DNA from: CSP1-5 sp964558395
GTDB taxonomy: Bacteria; Methylomirabilota; Methylomirabilia; Methylomirabilales; CSP1-5
DNA: 64,000 bases
NCBI GenBank assembly: GCA_964558395.1
Contig: CAZLDS010000003.1
Coordinates: 23,810 to 87,809 of the forward strand
Direction: 5' to 3'
The position numbers and the translations under genes are program-made. The notes below the pieces were generated by a model. It was not told where the DNA came from. It saw only the letters and a list, made by a program, of their open reading frames with translations, and searched no databases. Below are positions 35,029 through 42,808 of this stretch, piece by piece. Numbering within the stretch: the stretch's first letter is position 1; each line of letters opens with the position of its first letter.

Positions 35029-35187
35029 ATGGAGGAGAGGGAAAGGATCATCGCGTACGCATGTCACGCCTGTGGGAGTCGGGGGGTCGATCCCCCAAAG
35101 AGCAAAAAGGGAAATTACATGTGCCCAGAGTGCGGAGATCAGGTCGAGATCAGCGAGAAACGGGTCGTCAAAAAGAAAGAGAAATAG
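35029..35187 (+). CDS. 52-residue zinc-ribbon protein
   Basis: Two knuckles, C12-x2-C15 (CHAC) and C32-x2-C35 (CPEC), make a compact C4 zinc ribbon followed by a Lys-rich tail (KRVVKKKEK). GGAGGG is placed correctly before the ATG at 35029. It closes the ffh-to-yraN operon, with a terminator 43 bases downstream. No function can be assigned; the Lys tail suggests contact with nucleic acid. Confidence 0.7.
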   Translation: MEERERIIAYACHACGSRGVDPPKSKKGNYMCPECGDQVEISEKRVVKKKEK

Positions 35188-35229
35188 GGGCACTTGACGG
35201 CGACCGTCCTCAGTGGTATGTTAAAAACA

Positions 35230-35254
35230 CCGCCTAGAAGGCGGGTTAATTTTT
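35230..35254 (+). terminator. Rho-independent terminator after the ffh-yraN operon
   Basis: CCGCC (35230-35234) pairs with GGCGG (35240-35244) over a 5-base loop, followed by TTAATTTTT. It separates the translation operon from tetR. Confidence 0.65.
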
Positions 35255-35264
35255 GGGGCGGGAA

Positions 35265-35284
35265 TTTACCTACCGGTAGGTAAA
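35265..35284 (+). promoter_or_regulatory. Perfect 20-bp palindromic operator touching the tetR start codon
   Basis: TTTACCTACCGGTAGGTAAA reads identically on both strands. Its last base is the A of the tetR ATG (35284). Such palindromes are the usual binding sites of TetR-family dimers, so autorepression of tetR and the following efflux genes is inferred. The position means the transcript start lies upstream and the bound repressor would block elongation or initiation. Confidence 0.8.
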
Positions 35285-35862
35285 TGACAACGAAGGGGCG
35301 TATCGAACGGGTCGCGAGGCGGGTCTTTGCCCGGAACGGGTTCGACGGGGCGTCGATTCGGCAAATTGTCACCGAGGCCCGGGTCACCAAACCGGTCCTC
35401 TACTACTACTTCAAGAACAAGCGGGACCTCTTCCTGATCCTCCTCGAGGAGGCCGTGGCCCCCCTCTGCGATGAGCTGGAGCAGGTTGCCAGGGGGGACG
35501 GCACCCCACGCGATCGGATGAGCCGGATCATTGCAGCCGTCCACCGGTTTGTGGAGGAGAGGCCCGACGAATTCAGGCTTCTGCACCGCGCGGTGGAGCG
35601 CCGTGAGCCGGAAGTACAGGTCCTTGCCCAGAAATACTTCCGACGGAACTTCCGAGCCATCTCGGGCGTCCTGCAGGAAGGCGTGAAGCGGGGGGACTTT
35701 CGCTCGGTCAATGTTCCTCAGGCCACCTTCAGCGTTATGGCGATCCTGGTCTACTTCCTGACCCGCGAGCATGTCATCGATGAGGTTCTTGGAAAGAAGC
35801 GGGGGGCGGAGGATCTCAGGAGAAGCCTCGCCCACCATATCCTGAGTCTCCTGCGCGCCTGA
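35284..35862 (+). CDS. TetR-family transcriptional repressor
   Basis: The N-terminal TetR HTH (IERVARRVFARNGFDGASIRQIVTEARVTKPVLYYYFKNK) covers residues ~5-50. The ~140-residue helical ligand-binding domain that follows has C-terminal similarity to TetR_C proteins regulating RND pumps. The gene sits nine bases before the membrane-fusion gene, so it is the likely local regulator of the efflux operon. The palindrome overlapping its start codon is the expected operator. The inducer is unknown. Confidence 0.93.
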   Translation: MTTKGRIERVARRVFARNGFDGASIRQIVTEARVTKPVLYYYFKNKRDLFLILLEEAVAPLCDELEQVARGDGTPRDRMSRIIAAVHRFVEERPDEFRLLHRAVERREPEVQVLAQKYFRRNFRAISGVLQEGVKRGDFRSVNVPQATFSVMAILVYFLTREHVIDEVLGKKRGAEDLRRSLAHHILSLLRA

Positions 35863-35871
35863 AGAGAAGAG

Positions 35872-36960
35872 ATGAAGAAGCAGTCCACTCTCGTCCGAAA
35901 TATCGCGGTTCTGATTCTGGTGGCGGTCTTCTCGCCGGCCTTCGCCCAGGGACCACCCCCGGTGCCGGTCGAAGTGGCGCCGGTGGTGGAGCGGACGGTC
36001 GAGCGGGAAATCCACGCGGTCGGAACCGTGGAAGCCAATTTGTACACCACCGTGAGTGCTGAGGTAGAGGGAGCGGTAGCGCGGTTTGATCTCCGGGAAG
36101 GCGACCGGGTAGAAAAAGGGCAAGTCCTTGCCCACCTGCAGCGATCCGACCTGAAAATCGGGCTCAAAGAAGCCAAGGCGAATCTTCAGGAAAAGCAGGC
36201 GCTCTTCATCAGGGCGAAGCAAGATTATAAGCGGTTCAAGGAACTTTTCGACGAGGGGGCCGTCAGTGCGGCCGAGCTCGATCGGGTTAAGTCTGTTGCG
36301 GATGCTGCCAAAGCACAAAAGAAATCGGCCGAGGAAGCGTTTGAGAAGGTCGCTGATCAGCTTCGCCGAACGACCGTCGTTGCTCCCTTCAGCGGCTATA
36401 TGGTGAAAAAGCATGTCGAGGTTGGCCAGTGGGTCGAGGAAGGCGGCGAGGTGGCGGACCTGGTGGACATCGATACCATCTATGTCGTGATCCCCGTGAA
36501 CGAGCGCGACGTTGGGAAGATCCGCAAGGGAGACGCGGCGACGGTAACCGTGGACGCGTATCCCGGACGCGCCTTCGAGGGACGGATCGCCTACATCGTT
36601 CCCCAGGCCGATGTCAGTAGCCGGAACTTTCCGGTTAAGGTCCGCGTGGACAACGCCCGTGAGCATCTCCTGAAGGCAGGCATGTTCGCGCGCGTGAGCA
36701 TTCAGTACGGGGAACCACGCCGCGCCGTCTTCGTCCCCAAGGACGCCATCGTCCTGCGGGGCAAGGAGCAGCTCGTTTTCGTCTTGGACACGGCGCGCGT
36801 TCAGGCGAGGCGCGTCGAGACGGGACAGGCCCTGGGGGAGCTGGTCGAGGTGGTGCAGGGAGACCTGCAGCCCCGGCAGGAGGTCGTGGTAGCCGGCAAC
36901 GAGATCTTGCGGGACGGTGCACCCGTTGAAGTCCGGCGGAAGGGGGAGGGGCAGCGGTGA
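35872..36960 (+). CDS. RND efflux periplasmic adaptor (membrane fusion protein)
   Basis: A Sec-type signal (residues ~1-26, ending AFA-Q) precedes the adaptor. Lipoyl half-motifs are ARFDLREGDRVEKGQVLAHL and VVAPFSGYMVKKHVEVGQWVE, joined by an alpha hairpin (~85-160). Beta-barrel and membrane-proximal domains follow. It bridges the inner-membrane pump and an outer-membrane channel. Its stop overlaps the start of the RND pump gene. No TolC-like outer-membrane partner is in the operon, so it may be shared from elsewhere. Confidence 0.93.
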   Translation: MKKQSTLVRNIAVLILVAVFSPAFAQGPPPVPVEVAPVVERTVEREIHAVGTVEANLYTTVSAEVEGAVARFDLREGDRVEKGQVLAHLQRSDLKIGLKEAKANLQEKQALFIRAKQDYKRFKELFDEGAVSAAELDRVKSVADAAKAQKKSAEEAFEKVADQLRRTTVVAPFSGYMVKKHVEVGQWVEEGGEVADLVDIDTIYVVIPVNERDVGKIRKGDAATVTVDAYPGRAFEGRIAYIVPQADVSSRNFPVKVRVDNAREHLLKAGMFARVSIQYGEPRRAVFVPKDAIVLRGKEQLVFVLDTARVQARRVETGQALGELVEVVQGDLQPRQEVVVAGNEILRDGAPVEVRRKGEGQR

Positions 36961-39900
36961 AGCTGATCGAGGCCTGCATCAAATACCCGGTCACCGTTCT
37001 GGTGGCGGTCCTCCTGGCCATCCTCTTCGGTGGGATCGCGCTCCTCCGCCTGCCGTGGCAGATGACCCCGACCATCGACCGTCCGGAGGTCAGCGTGGAG
37101 ACCGAGTACAAGGGGGCGGCGCCGCTCGAGGTGGAACAGGAGATCACCGACCGGATCGAGGAGAAGCTCAACTCGGTGGAGAATCTCAACGAGATGACGT
37201 CTACGTCCTTCGAGGGAAACAGCCGGATCGTCCTCAAATTCGACTGGGGTATCAACAAGGATGTGGCCCGCCTCGATGTTTCGGAGAAACTGGGACTGGT
37301 CAAGGATATCCCCCCGGATGCGGAGGAGTCCATCATCCGGGCGGTCAACACGGACGAGGAAACCCCGATTGCCTGGGTGATCATCAAGACGAACCGTCCC
37401 ATCAACGAGGTGTGGGAAGAGGCGGATGATGTGATCCGGCCGCGGCTGGAGCGGGTGCCGGGGGTGGCCACCGTCTGGATGTTCGGCGGAGAGGACCGCG
37501 AGGTCCATGTGATCCTCGACCCCGAGGCGATGAGTGCGCGTCAGATCTCCGTGGCCCAGGTGCGAGACGCCTTGCTTGGCGAGAACCGGAACGTGAAGGG
37601 GGGAAAAATCGACGAGGGGAAGCGCCAGTACGCGGTCCGGACTCTAGGGCAGTTTACCGATATCCGGCAGATCCCGGACGTGATCATCCGGCAGGATGCG
37701 CGCGGTCCCGTCTATCTTCGCGACATCGCCCAGGTCCGGTTCGGTTACGAGGAGAAGGAACGAGTGGTCCGCGTCTGGGGGAAGCCGACCATCGGCTTCG
37801 GCGTGCTGCGTCGGACGGGGGCCAATACCCTGGAAGTGATGGGGGGCGTCAAGAAGGAGCTTCGGTATCTGAATGATCTATATCAAGGCAAGGACATCGA
37901 ACTCATCCAGGTCTACGACGAGACCGAATACATCCATGAGTCGGTGGGCCTCGTGACGACCAACCTCCTCTACGGTTCCTTACTGGCCGTGGCGGTCCTG
38001 CTCCTCTTCCTTCGCAGTCCCTCCAGTATCTTCATCATTGGTTTTGCGATTCCCATCTCTCTCGTGGCGACCTTCGTCGTCCTGGACATGCTGGGGCGCA
38101 GCCTCAACATCGTCATGCTGGCGGGACTGGCCTTCGCCTCGGGCATGGTCGTGGACAACTCCATCGTGATCCTGGAAAACATCTATCGCCACCGGCAGAT
38201 GGGGAAGGGACGGGTTCAGGCCGCCTATGATGCCGCTGTCGAAGTATGGGGAGCCGTGCTGGCTTCCACATTAACAACGATGTTCGTCTTCGTGCCGATC
38301 CTCTTTGTCAAGGAGGAAGCCGGGCAGCTCTTTCGCGATATCGCCATCGCGATTTCCACGGCCGTCGCCCTATCGCTCCTCGTTTCTCTGACGGTCGTCC
38401 CAATGCTGAGTTCGCGTCTCCTCGCGGTGAACCGACGCGCGCACAATCCGGCATCGCGTCGGTCTCTGTGGGGATTTTTCGACAGAATCGGGGTGGACCG
38501 GTTCGGGGCGAACACGGTTCAGTACGTCGTCGGGAGTCTGGACTGGCTCCGGCGTGGGGTGCGGCGCCGGGTCGTCGTGGCCGTGACTATCATCCTTGGC
38601 GCAGTAGCGCTGAGCTTTCTCTTCATGCCCCCCATCGATTACCTTCCCCAGGGCAACCGCAATTTGATCTTTGTTCTCATTCGGACCACGCCGGGGCTTA
38701 ATATCGACCAGCGGGAGGAGCTGCTCACGGAATTCGAGCGGCGGTTTACCTTGCCCGAAATCTACCGGATGTTCGCGGTAGCCCGGGTGGAGAATACCCT
38801 CATGGGCGTCATCGTGAAACCCGAGTATCACACCCTGCCGGGGATGCGACGGGTCATCGCCGAGATGCGGGGTCGCGCCCAAGGGGTGCCGGGAACTGAG
38901 GGAGTCTTCGTCACCCAGTCCCCTCTCTTCCGGCGCCGGGGAGCCTTTATCGGGGGGGTGAACCTCGAGGTCCAGGTAAAAGGGGACAACTTGGAGCAGA
39001 TCCGGGCGATCAGTGACTCGATACGGGAGAAGCTCGGTCCCTTTCCCGAGGTCAACTTTGTGAACACCAGCTTCGAAGCGGGCAATCCGGAGCTGCAAGT
39101 CCGGATCGACCGCGCCAAGGCGGCCCAGCTTGGGCTGAGCGCCCGCGAGGTGGGATACGTGATCGAGACCATGGTACACGGGACCGAGGCCGGGCGCTTT
39201 CGCGAGGGAGGTAAGGAGCTGGATATCATCCTCAAGGGCGCGGCGGTAGATCTGCGGCGGACGCAAGATCTGGACGCGATCGTCTTCTTCACCCCGGCCG
39301 GGCGTCTGGTGAAGCTCTCGGACATCGCGACCGCGAGTCTCGATACCGGACCCACCAAGGTTGAGCACATCGACCGCGATCGGGCCGTAACGCTCACGGT
39401 GAACTTAAAGGGGGAGGTCCCCCTGGAGGACGCGATCCGTTTGGTGGAACGAGTCGTCAGCCCGGTTCGAACGGCCCTCCCGTTGGGTTACACCATCGAT
39501 GTGGCCGGCCAGGCGAAGGACCTGAGCATTGCGTGGAACTCGATCAAGTGGTCCTTCCTCCTGGCGCTTGTCGTCATCTACCTACTGATGTGTTCCCTCT
39601 TTGAATCCTGGACCTATCCGCTGATCATCATGTTCTCGGTGCCGTTGGCCGCCACCGGAGGCATCCTAGCTGTCCGGCTGGCGAACTTCTTTGAGCCGGC
39701 CATCAAAATGGATGTGATCACCATGCTGGGCTTCGTGATCCTGGCAGGGATCGTGGTCAATAACGCCATCCTCATCGTGCACCAGGCGCTGAACAACATG
39801 CGCGAGGGATCGGAGGCCCAAGAGGCGATTCTGGAGAGCGTCCGGACACGGATCCGCCCGATCTTTATGACGACCGCGACCACCGTCTTTGGGATGCTGC

Positions 39901-40109
39901 CGCTGGTCTTTGCCCGCGGATCAGGGTCGGAGCTATACCGTGGCTTGGGAGCGGCGGTCCTCGGCGGGCTAGTCGTCTCAACCCTTTTCACGCTGATACT
40001 CATCCCCGTCCTCTTTTCCCTTTGGATGGATACCAAACATGTTCTAGCTGCGCGACTCGAAGGGAAGCCCATCGGGCCCGTCGCCCGTGAGGCAGAGAAG
40101 TATCCCTAG
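36957..40109 (+). CDS. RND-family efflux transporter (AcrB/MexF-like)
   Basis: The 1050-residue proton-driven pump has the usual duplicated layout. TM1 is near residues 10-30, a large periplasmic porter loop follows, then TM2-6 (~335-500). TM4 has the pair AFASGMVVDNSIVILENIYRH with adjacent acidic residues. A second loop (~560-860) and TM8-12 (~865-1030, with LGFVILAGIVVNNAILIVHQ) complete it. The DD in TM4 is the proton-relay signature (VVDNS carries one acidic residue; classical AcrB has two), so it is nearer the HAE/CusA-like or AcrD-type group than to AcrB itself. Substrate prediction is not possible. It is coupled to the adaptor gene and presumably repressed by TetR. Confidence 0.92.
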   Translation: MKLIEACIKYPVTVLVAVLLAILFGGIALLRLPWQMTPTIDRPEVSVETEYKGAAPLEVEQEITDRIEEKLNSVENLNEMTSTSFEGNSRIVLKFDWGINKDVARLDVSEKLGLVKDIPPDAEESIIRAVNTDEETPIAWVIIKTNRPINEVWEEADDVIRPRLERVPGVATVWMFGGEDREVHVILDPEAMSARQISVAQVRDALLGENRNVKGGKIDEGKRQYAVRTLGQFTDIRQIPDVIIRQDARGPVYLRDIAQVRFGYEEKERVVRVWGKPTIGFGVLRRTGANTLEVMGGVKKELRYLNDLYQGKDIELIQVYDETEYIHESVGLVTTNLLYGSLLAVAVLLLFLRSPSSIFIIGFAIPISLVATFVVLDMLGRSLNIVMLAGLAFASGMVVDNSIVILENIYRHRQMGKGRVQAAYDAAVEVWGAVLASTLTTMFVFVPILFVKEEAGQLFRDIAIAISTAVALSLLVSLTVVPMLSSRLLAVNRRAHNPASRRSLWGFFDRIGVDRFGANTVQYVVGSLDWLRRGVRRRVVVAVTIILGAVALSFLFMPPIDYLPQGNRNLIFVLIRTTPGLNIDQREELLTEFERRFTLPEIYRMFAVARVENTLMGVIVKPEYHTLPGMRRVIAEMRGRAQGVPGTEGVFVTQSPLFRRRGAFIGGVNLEVQVKGDNLEQIRAISDSIREKLGPFPEVNFVNTSFEAGNPELQVRIDRAKAAQLGLSAREVGYVIETMVHGTEAGRFREGGKELDIILKGAAVDLRRTQDLDAIVFFTPAGRLVKLSDIATASLDTGPTKVEHIDRDRAVTLTVNLKGEVPLEDAIRLVERVVSPVRTALPLGYTIDVAGQAKDLSIAWNSIKWSFLLALVVIYLLMCSLFESWTYPLIIMFSVPLAATGGILAVRLANFFEPAIKMDVITMLGFVILAGIVVNNAILIVHQALNNMREGSEAQEAILESVRTRIRPIFMTTATTVFGMLPLVFARGSGSELYRGLGAAVLGGLVVSTLFTLILIPVLFSLWMDTKHVLAARLEGKPIGPVAREAEKYP

Positions 40110-40195
40110 CAGGCCAGCTTGCCGCTATCAGCAATCAAGTACTTGAGCCGTTCAAATCGGAGCGTGTCTGACTATCAAGATTCCCGGAGTTTTCC

Positions 40196-40224
40196 TTGAC
40201 AACGTGACAATGCAAATGTAAAAA
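40196..40224 (+). promoter_or_regulatory. Sigma70 promoter for the Arg-rich protein gene
   Basis: TTGACA (40196-40201) is followed after 17 bases by TAAAAA (40219-40224). Just upstream, TCAAGTACTTGA (40135-40146) is a perfect 12-bp palindrome that could be an operator. Confidence 0.5.
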
Positions 40225-40272
40225 TTCCACGCCGGGAACGGTCATCGCCTAGGTATATGAAAGGAGGAACAC

Positions 40273-40554
40273 GTGGCAAAAAGGCTAGAAAACCTGGCCA
40301 AGACGGTTGGCGTTGTTCTTGGCGAACGAAGAAAAGTGGAGAGAGTCGAGAAGAGGCTTGTTGAGACTCTCAATAGAGCGCTGGCCAAAATCGGCTATAG
40401 AGTAGTTCCCGTAAAGGGTGTCGCGCCGACGCGGCGCCGGCGTCGCCGGGCCCGTCGGGCAAAGCCGGCAGGGCGTCCTCGCCGTCGGACACCTGCGCGG
40501 CGGCGCGCACGGACTGCGACACGGCGGCGGCGCGCTCGGGCCAAGCGACGGTAA
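40273..40554 (+). CDS. Small basic protein with Arg-rich tail (histone-H1-like)
   Basis: The first ~50 residues form a compact, charged helical or alpha-beta domain (AKRLENLAKTVGVVLGERRKVERVEKRL). The last ~42 residues are almost only Arg, Ala, Lys, Pro and Thr (RRRRRRARRAKPAGRPRRR and similar). Such tails bind DNA or RNA without sequence preference, as in bacterial H1-like proteins. AAAGGAGG precedes the GTG, and a separate promoter and terminator flank the gene, so it is an independent transcript. I do not recognise the N-terminal domain. The high G+C tail could also reflect repeat expansion. Confidence 0.75.
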   Translation: MAKRLENLAKTVGVVLGERRKVERVEKRLVETLNRALAKIGYRVVPVKGVAPTRRRRRRARRAKPAGRPRRRTPARRRARTATRRRRARAKRR

Positions 40555-40587
40555 GACCAAGTCCCATTCTATTTTTGGGTGCGATCG

Positions 40588-40617
40588 GGGTCACCATTGA
40601 GGTGACCCTGTTCTTTT
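40588..40617 (+). terminator. Rho-independent terminator
   Basis: GGGTCACC (40588-40595) and GGTGACCC (40601-40608) form a perfect 8-base stem with loop ATTGA, followed by TGTTCTTTT. It ends the Arg-rich protein transcript. Confidence 0.85.
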
Positions 40618-40770
40618 CTCAAAATGAAGTCTGTCAATTATCCCGGGCTTTCACGAAATCGTTTATGCCTTCTTGATTGCCAAAATAGCAATATACATAT
40701 CCAGTGTTCTTTGATGTCGACCGTGAAGTTCTCGTCTGCGAGGAGGCGGATCATCTCCTCCATACTCTTC

Positions 40771-40788
40771 TGCCTTTCTGCTTGCGAG
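40771..40788 (+). repeat. 18-bp exact repeat, copy 1 (second copy 45616-45633)
   Basis: TGCCTTTCTGCTTGCGAG occurs exactly here and upstream of comM. Similarity continues weakly for ~20 bases (AAAT..GGTAA in both). It lies in the 355-base gap between the Arg-rich gene and the binding-protein gene. Apart from this repeat and the palindrome at 40851-40862, that gap holds nothing I recognise; a 61-codon minus-strand frame at 40638-40823 is not convincing. Confidence 0.6.
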
Positions 40789-40850
40789 GTGCCCGGAAAT
40801 GCGGTAAATGTATCGAGCGTCATGCCCTGCGACTGTTTCCCCCTGGAAGT

Positions 40851-40862
40851 GCCGAATTCGGC
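40851..40862 (+). promoter_or_regulatory. Perfect palindrome upstream of the amino-acid binding protein gene
   Basis: GCCGAATTCGGC is self-complementary and ends 47 bases before the ATG at 40910. A second layer of near-symmetry extends it to 18 bases with one mismatch. It is a plausible operator; no -10/-35 pair near it is convincing. Confidence 0.35.
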
Positions 40863-40909
40863 TCTTCTCCAATGCGATTCTAGTTACAGTCCAAAAAGGA
40901 GACGCCACC

Positions 40910-41779
40910 ATGCGACACAGGCCCGTCAGCATCCTGGCCAGTATCGTTCTCGCCACATATGCCCTGCTCGTTCTTCTGCCGGGGATAGTCGCGGCCGAGC
41001 CGGTTTTACAAAAGATTAACCGCACCGGAAAATTTACGGCGGGGACCCGGACATCCTCGATTCCGTTTGCGTATATTAATGACAAGAAAGAGTGGGTCGG
41101 CTTCTCGGTAGATCTCATCAATGAGATCCACCGGCGGCTCGAACGGAACTTTGGAAAGAAAATCAAGCTGGAGCTGAAAGAGGTTACCCCGGAGAATCGG
41201 ATCCAGATGGTGGCCGACGGTACTGTCGATATCGAATGCGGCTCTACCACATATACGCGGTCCCGAGATGAGACCGTGGACTTCAGCATCAATTTCTTCT
41301 TCTCCAGCGCCCAACTCCTCATCAAAGCAGACGGCCCGATCAAGGGACCCCAAGACATCCAGGGCAAGCGCATCGGTGTGGCTCGAGGAACCACCACGGA
41401 GAAGCTCATACGGACAAAGCTGCCCCAGACGAATGTGGTCTTAGTTCAAGACCACAGCGAGGGCTTCGAGGCCCTCCAGGAGGGCAAGATCGATGCGTAT
41501 GCCAGTGACGGGATTCTGCTCGCTGGCCTTGCCATTGAGACCGGCAAGAAAGAGACCTTCAAGATTGTGGGGGCCTTCAGCTTCGAGCCGTACTCGTGCA
41601 TCCTACCGGAGAACGACTCAAAGTGGCGGGATCTTGTTAACCACACCTTCATGGAAATGATCGAGAACGGCACGTACTTTGAGCTGTACGACAAATGGTT
41701 CGGAAAAAATGGGGTGGTCCCCTACCAGATGCCGCCCGAGGCCAAATTCCTGACATTGATGCAGGTGATGCCCCGGTAG
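40910..41779 (+). CDS. Amino-acid ABC transporter substrate-binding protein (GltI-like)
   Basis: A signal peptide (residues ~1-27, ending VAA-E) precedes a type II periplasmic binding fold of the SBP_bac_3 family. Visible elements include TAGTRTSSIPFAYINDKKEWVGFSVDLI, the VDIECGSTTYTRSRDETVDFS binding segment, GKRIGVARGTTTEKLI and DAYASDGILLAGLA. The pattern resembles glutamate/aspartate-binding proteins (GltI). AAAAGGAGA precedes the ATG. No permease or ATPase genes are adjacent, so it is an orphan receptor or works with a distant transporter. Confidence 0.88.
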   Translation: MRHRPVSILASIVLATYALLVLLPGIVAAEPVLQKINRTGKFTAGTRTSSIPFAYINDKKEWVGFSVDLINEIHRRLERNFGKKIKLELKEVTPENRIQMVADGTVDIECGSTTYTRSRDETVDFSINFFFSSAQLLIKADGPIKGPQDIQGKRIGVARGTTTEKLIRTKLPQTNVVLVQDHSEGFEALQEGKIDAYASDGILLAGLAIETGKKETFKIVGAFSFEPYSCILPENDSKWRDLVNHTFMEMIENGTYFELYDKWFGKNGVVPYQMPPEAKFLTLMQVMPR

Positions 41780-41794
41780 CTGTAGTGCATGGAC

Positions 41795-42223
41795 TCATTG
41801 CATCCTGGCGAATTCCTGGATAAAGAGCTGCCGCGCAAATCCCTTGCTGGGGGAGGGCTGCAGGAGGACCCCGATCTGCGCCTGGTCGGGACCGACCCTC
41901 CGACTCCAGACCACCTCTCCCTCCAGTGAGAGCTTCCCGTCGCTGGACGCGACGAAAAGTGCCAGTGAGGTCCCCGGCAACAAGGGTTCTGCTGCTCTCA
42001 GCATGAGCCCGGTATCACTGAGATTTTCAATCGTGCCGCCCTGGATGTGACTCGAGCCGTCGATCTGCTGGAAGGTGACGGGCAGATCGAGGGGAAGCCG
42101 GAGGTGACGTCGGCGGCATTCCACGATGACGCCGGTTTCCTCGGCCGCCCACGCTGTCATCTTTTCCAATCCAGCCACCTCGCTTTCTTCTTTGGAGTTG
42201 TCCTTGGGCCTTTTGGAGAGCAT
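41795..42223 (-). CDS. PilZ-domain protein
   Basis: A PilZ domain covers residues ~37-125. The RxxxR-type motif is in CRRRHLRLPLDLP, and the second motif is in IENLSDTGLMLRA (D/NxSxxG). Both c-di-GMP-binding elements are therefore present. The N-terminal ~35 residues are charged and variable. It runs opposite to its neighbours, convergent with the binding-protein gene and divergent from glgA. The ATG at 42223 is preferred; a TTG at 42235 in the same frame is possible. Role: a c-di-GMP effector, target unknown. Confidence 0.82.
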   Translation of the reverse strand: MLSKRPKDNSKEESEVAGLEKMTAWAAEETGVIVECRRRHLRLPLDLPVTFQQIDGSSHIQGGTIENLSDTGLMLRAAEPLLPGTSLALFVASSDGKLSLEGEVVWSRRVGPDQAQIGVLLQPSPSKGFARQLFIQEFARMQ

Positions 42224-42235
42224 ATTCCGGGCCAA

Positions 42236-42808
42236 TCAAGAATCCAAGGCTAACTCCGCAATATATAGAGCCTCCCTCAGAGAGAGAGGGGGGGTCGGGT
42301 GGGGAATTTGAGCGCCGGCGGTGAAAATCCCCCCACATAGAATCTGATTCGGCCCGGTTTCGGACCAACCCCCTGAAAGCCGACGGTCTCAGAGCTAGAT
42401 AAGAGGCGTTGAGCGTCGCCTTTCGGCTCTCAGGTGAGCAGGACCTGAATCAGGTGCGTCCACAAAGATCGCACATTTTTGTTTCGGATTTTGGTGGGGG
42501 TATCTGGCGAAGGCGTTCTGGTGTTCACCCTCTCCCTGCATCTGATATACGATCTCTTCTGCAAGAATTTCCCCAGGTTTACAGAGCAGTTCTCACGGCC
42601 GACGCTCATCTATGATCTCAAGGAAGGCTCCTGTCTAGATTTTGCGACGCGCTAGACAGCGCCTCAAGCCATCCCGTTGGTGTTCCTGGACGGCGGCATG
42701 GCGGAAGTGGATTTAGCGTAGCGCGTCGTGCCGCTGCTGTTCCACCTTGCATACCTACCACCCACAGTCTAACATCGGGCGAACCTCACCGAGTTATCGC
42801 GAGGCAGC
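42236..42808. other. 573-bp non-coding region between PilZ gene and glgA
   Basis: No convincing gene is present. At 42378-42428 a two-tier hairpin can be drawn: AGCCGA (42378-42383) with TCGGCT (42423-42428), and inside it AGGCG (42404-42408) with CGCCT (42417-42421). A short frame around 42430-42655 reads as plausible protein for ~70 codons, but it has no family similarity or ribosome site. The length suggests a leader or regulatory RNA upstream of glgA, which is not demonstrated. Confidence 0.4.

Noticed and set aside
40638..40823. A 61-codon minus-strand frame upstream of the binding-protein gene
   Set aside because: It reads plausibly, but it lacks a ribosome site and family similarity and overlaps the 18-bp repeat.
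42430..42655. A short + strand frame before glgA
   Set aside because: About 70 codons without a stop, but no clear start or ribosome site and no recognised domain; kept only as part of the non-coding description.
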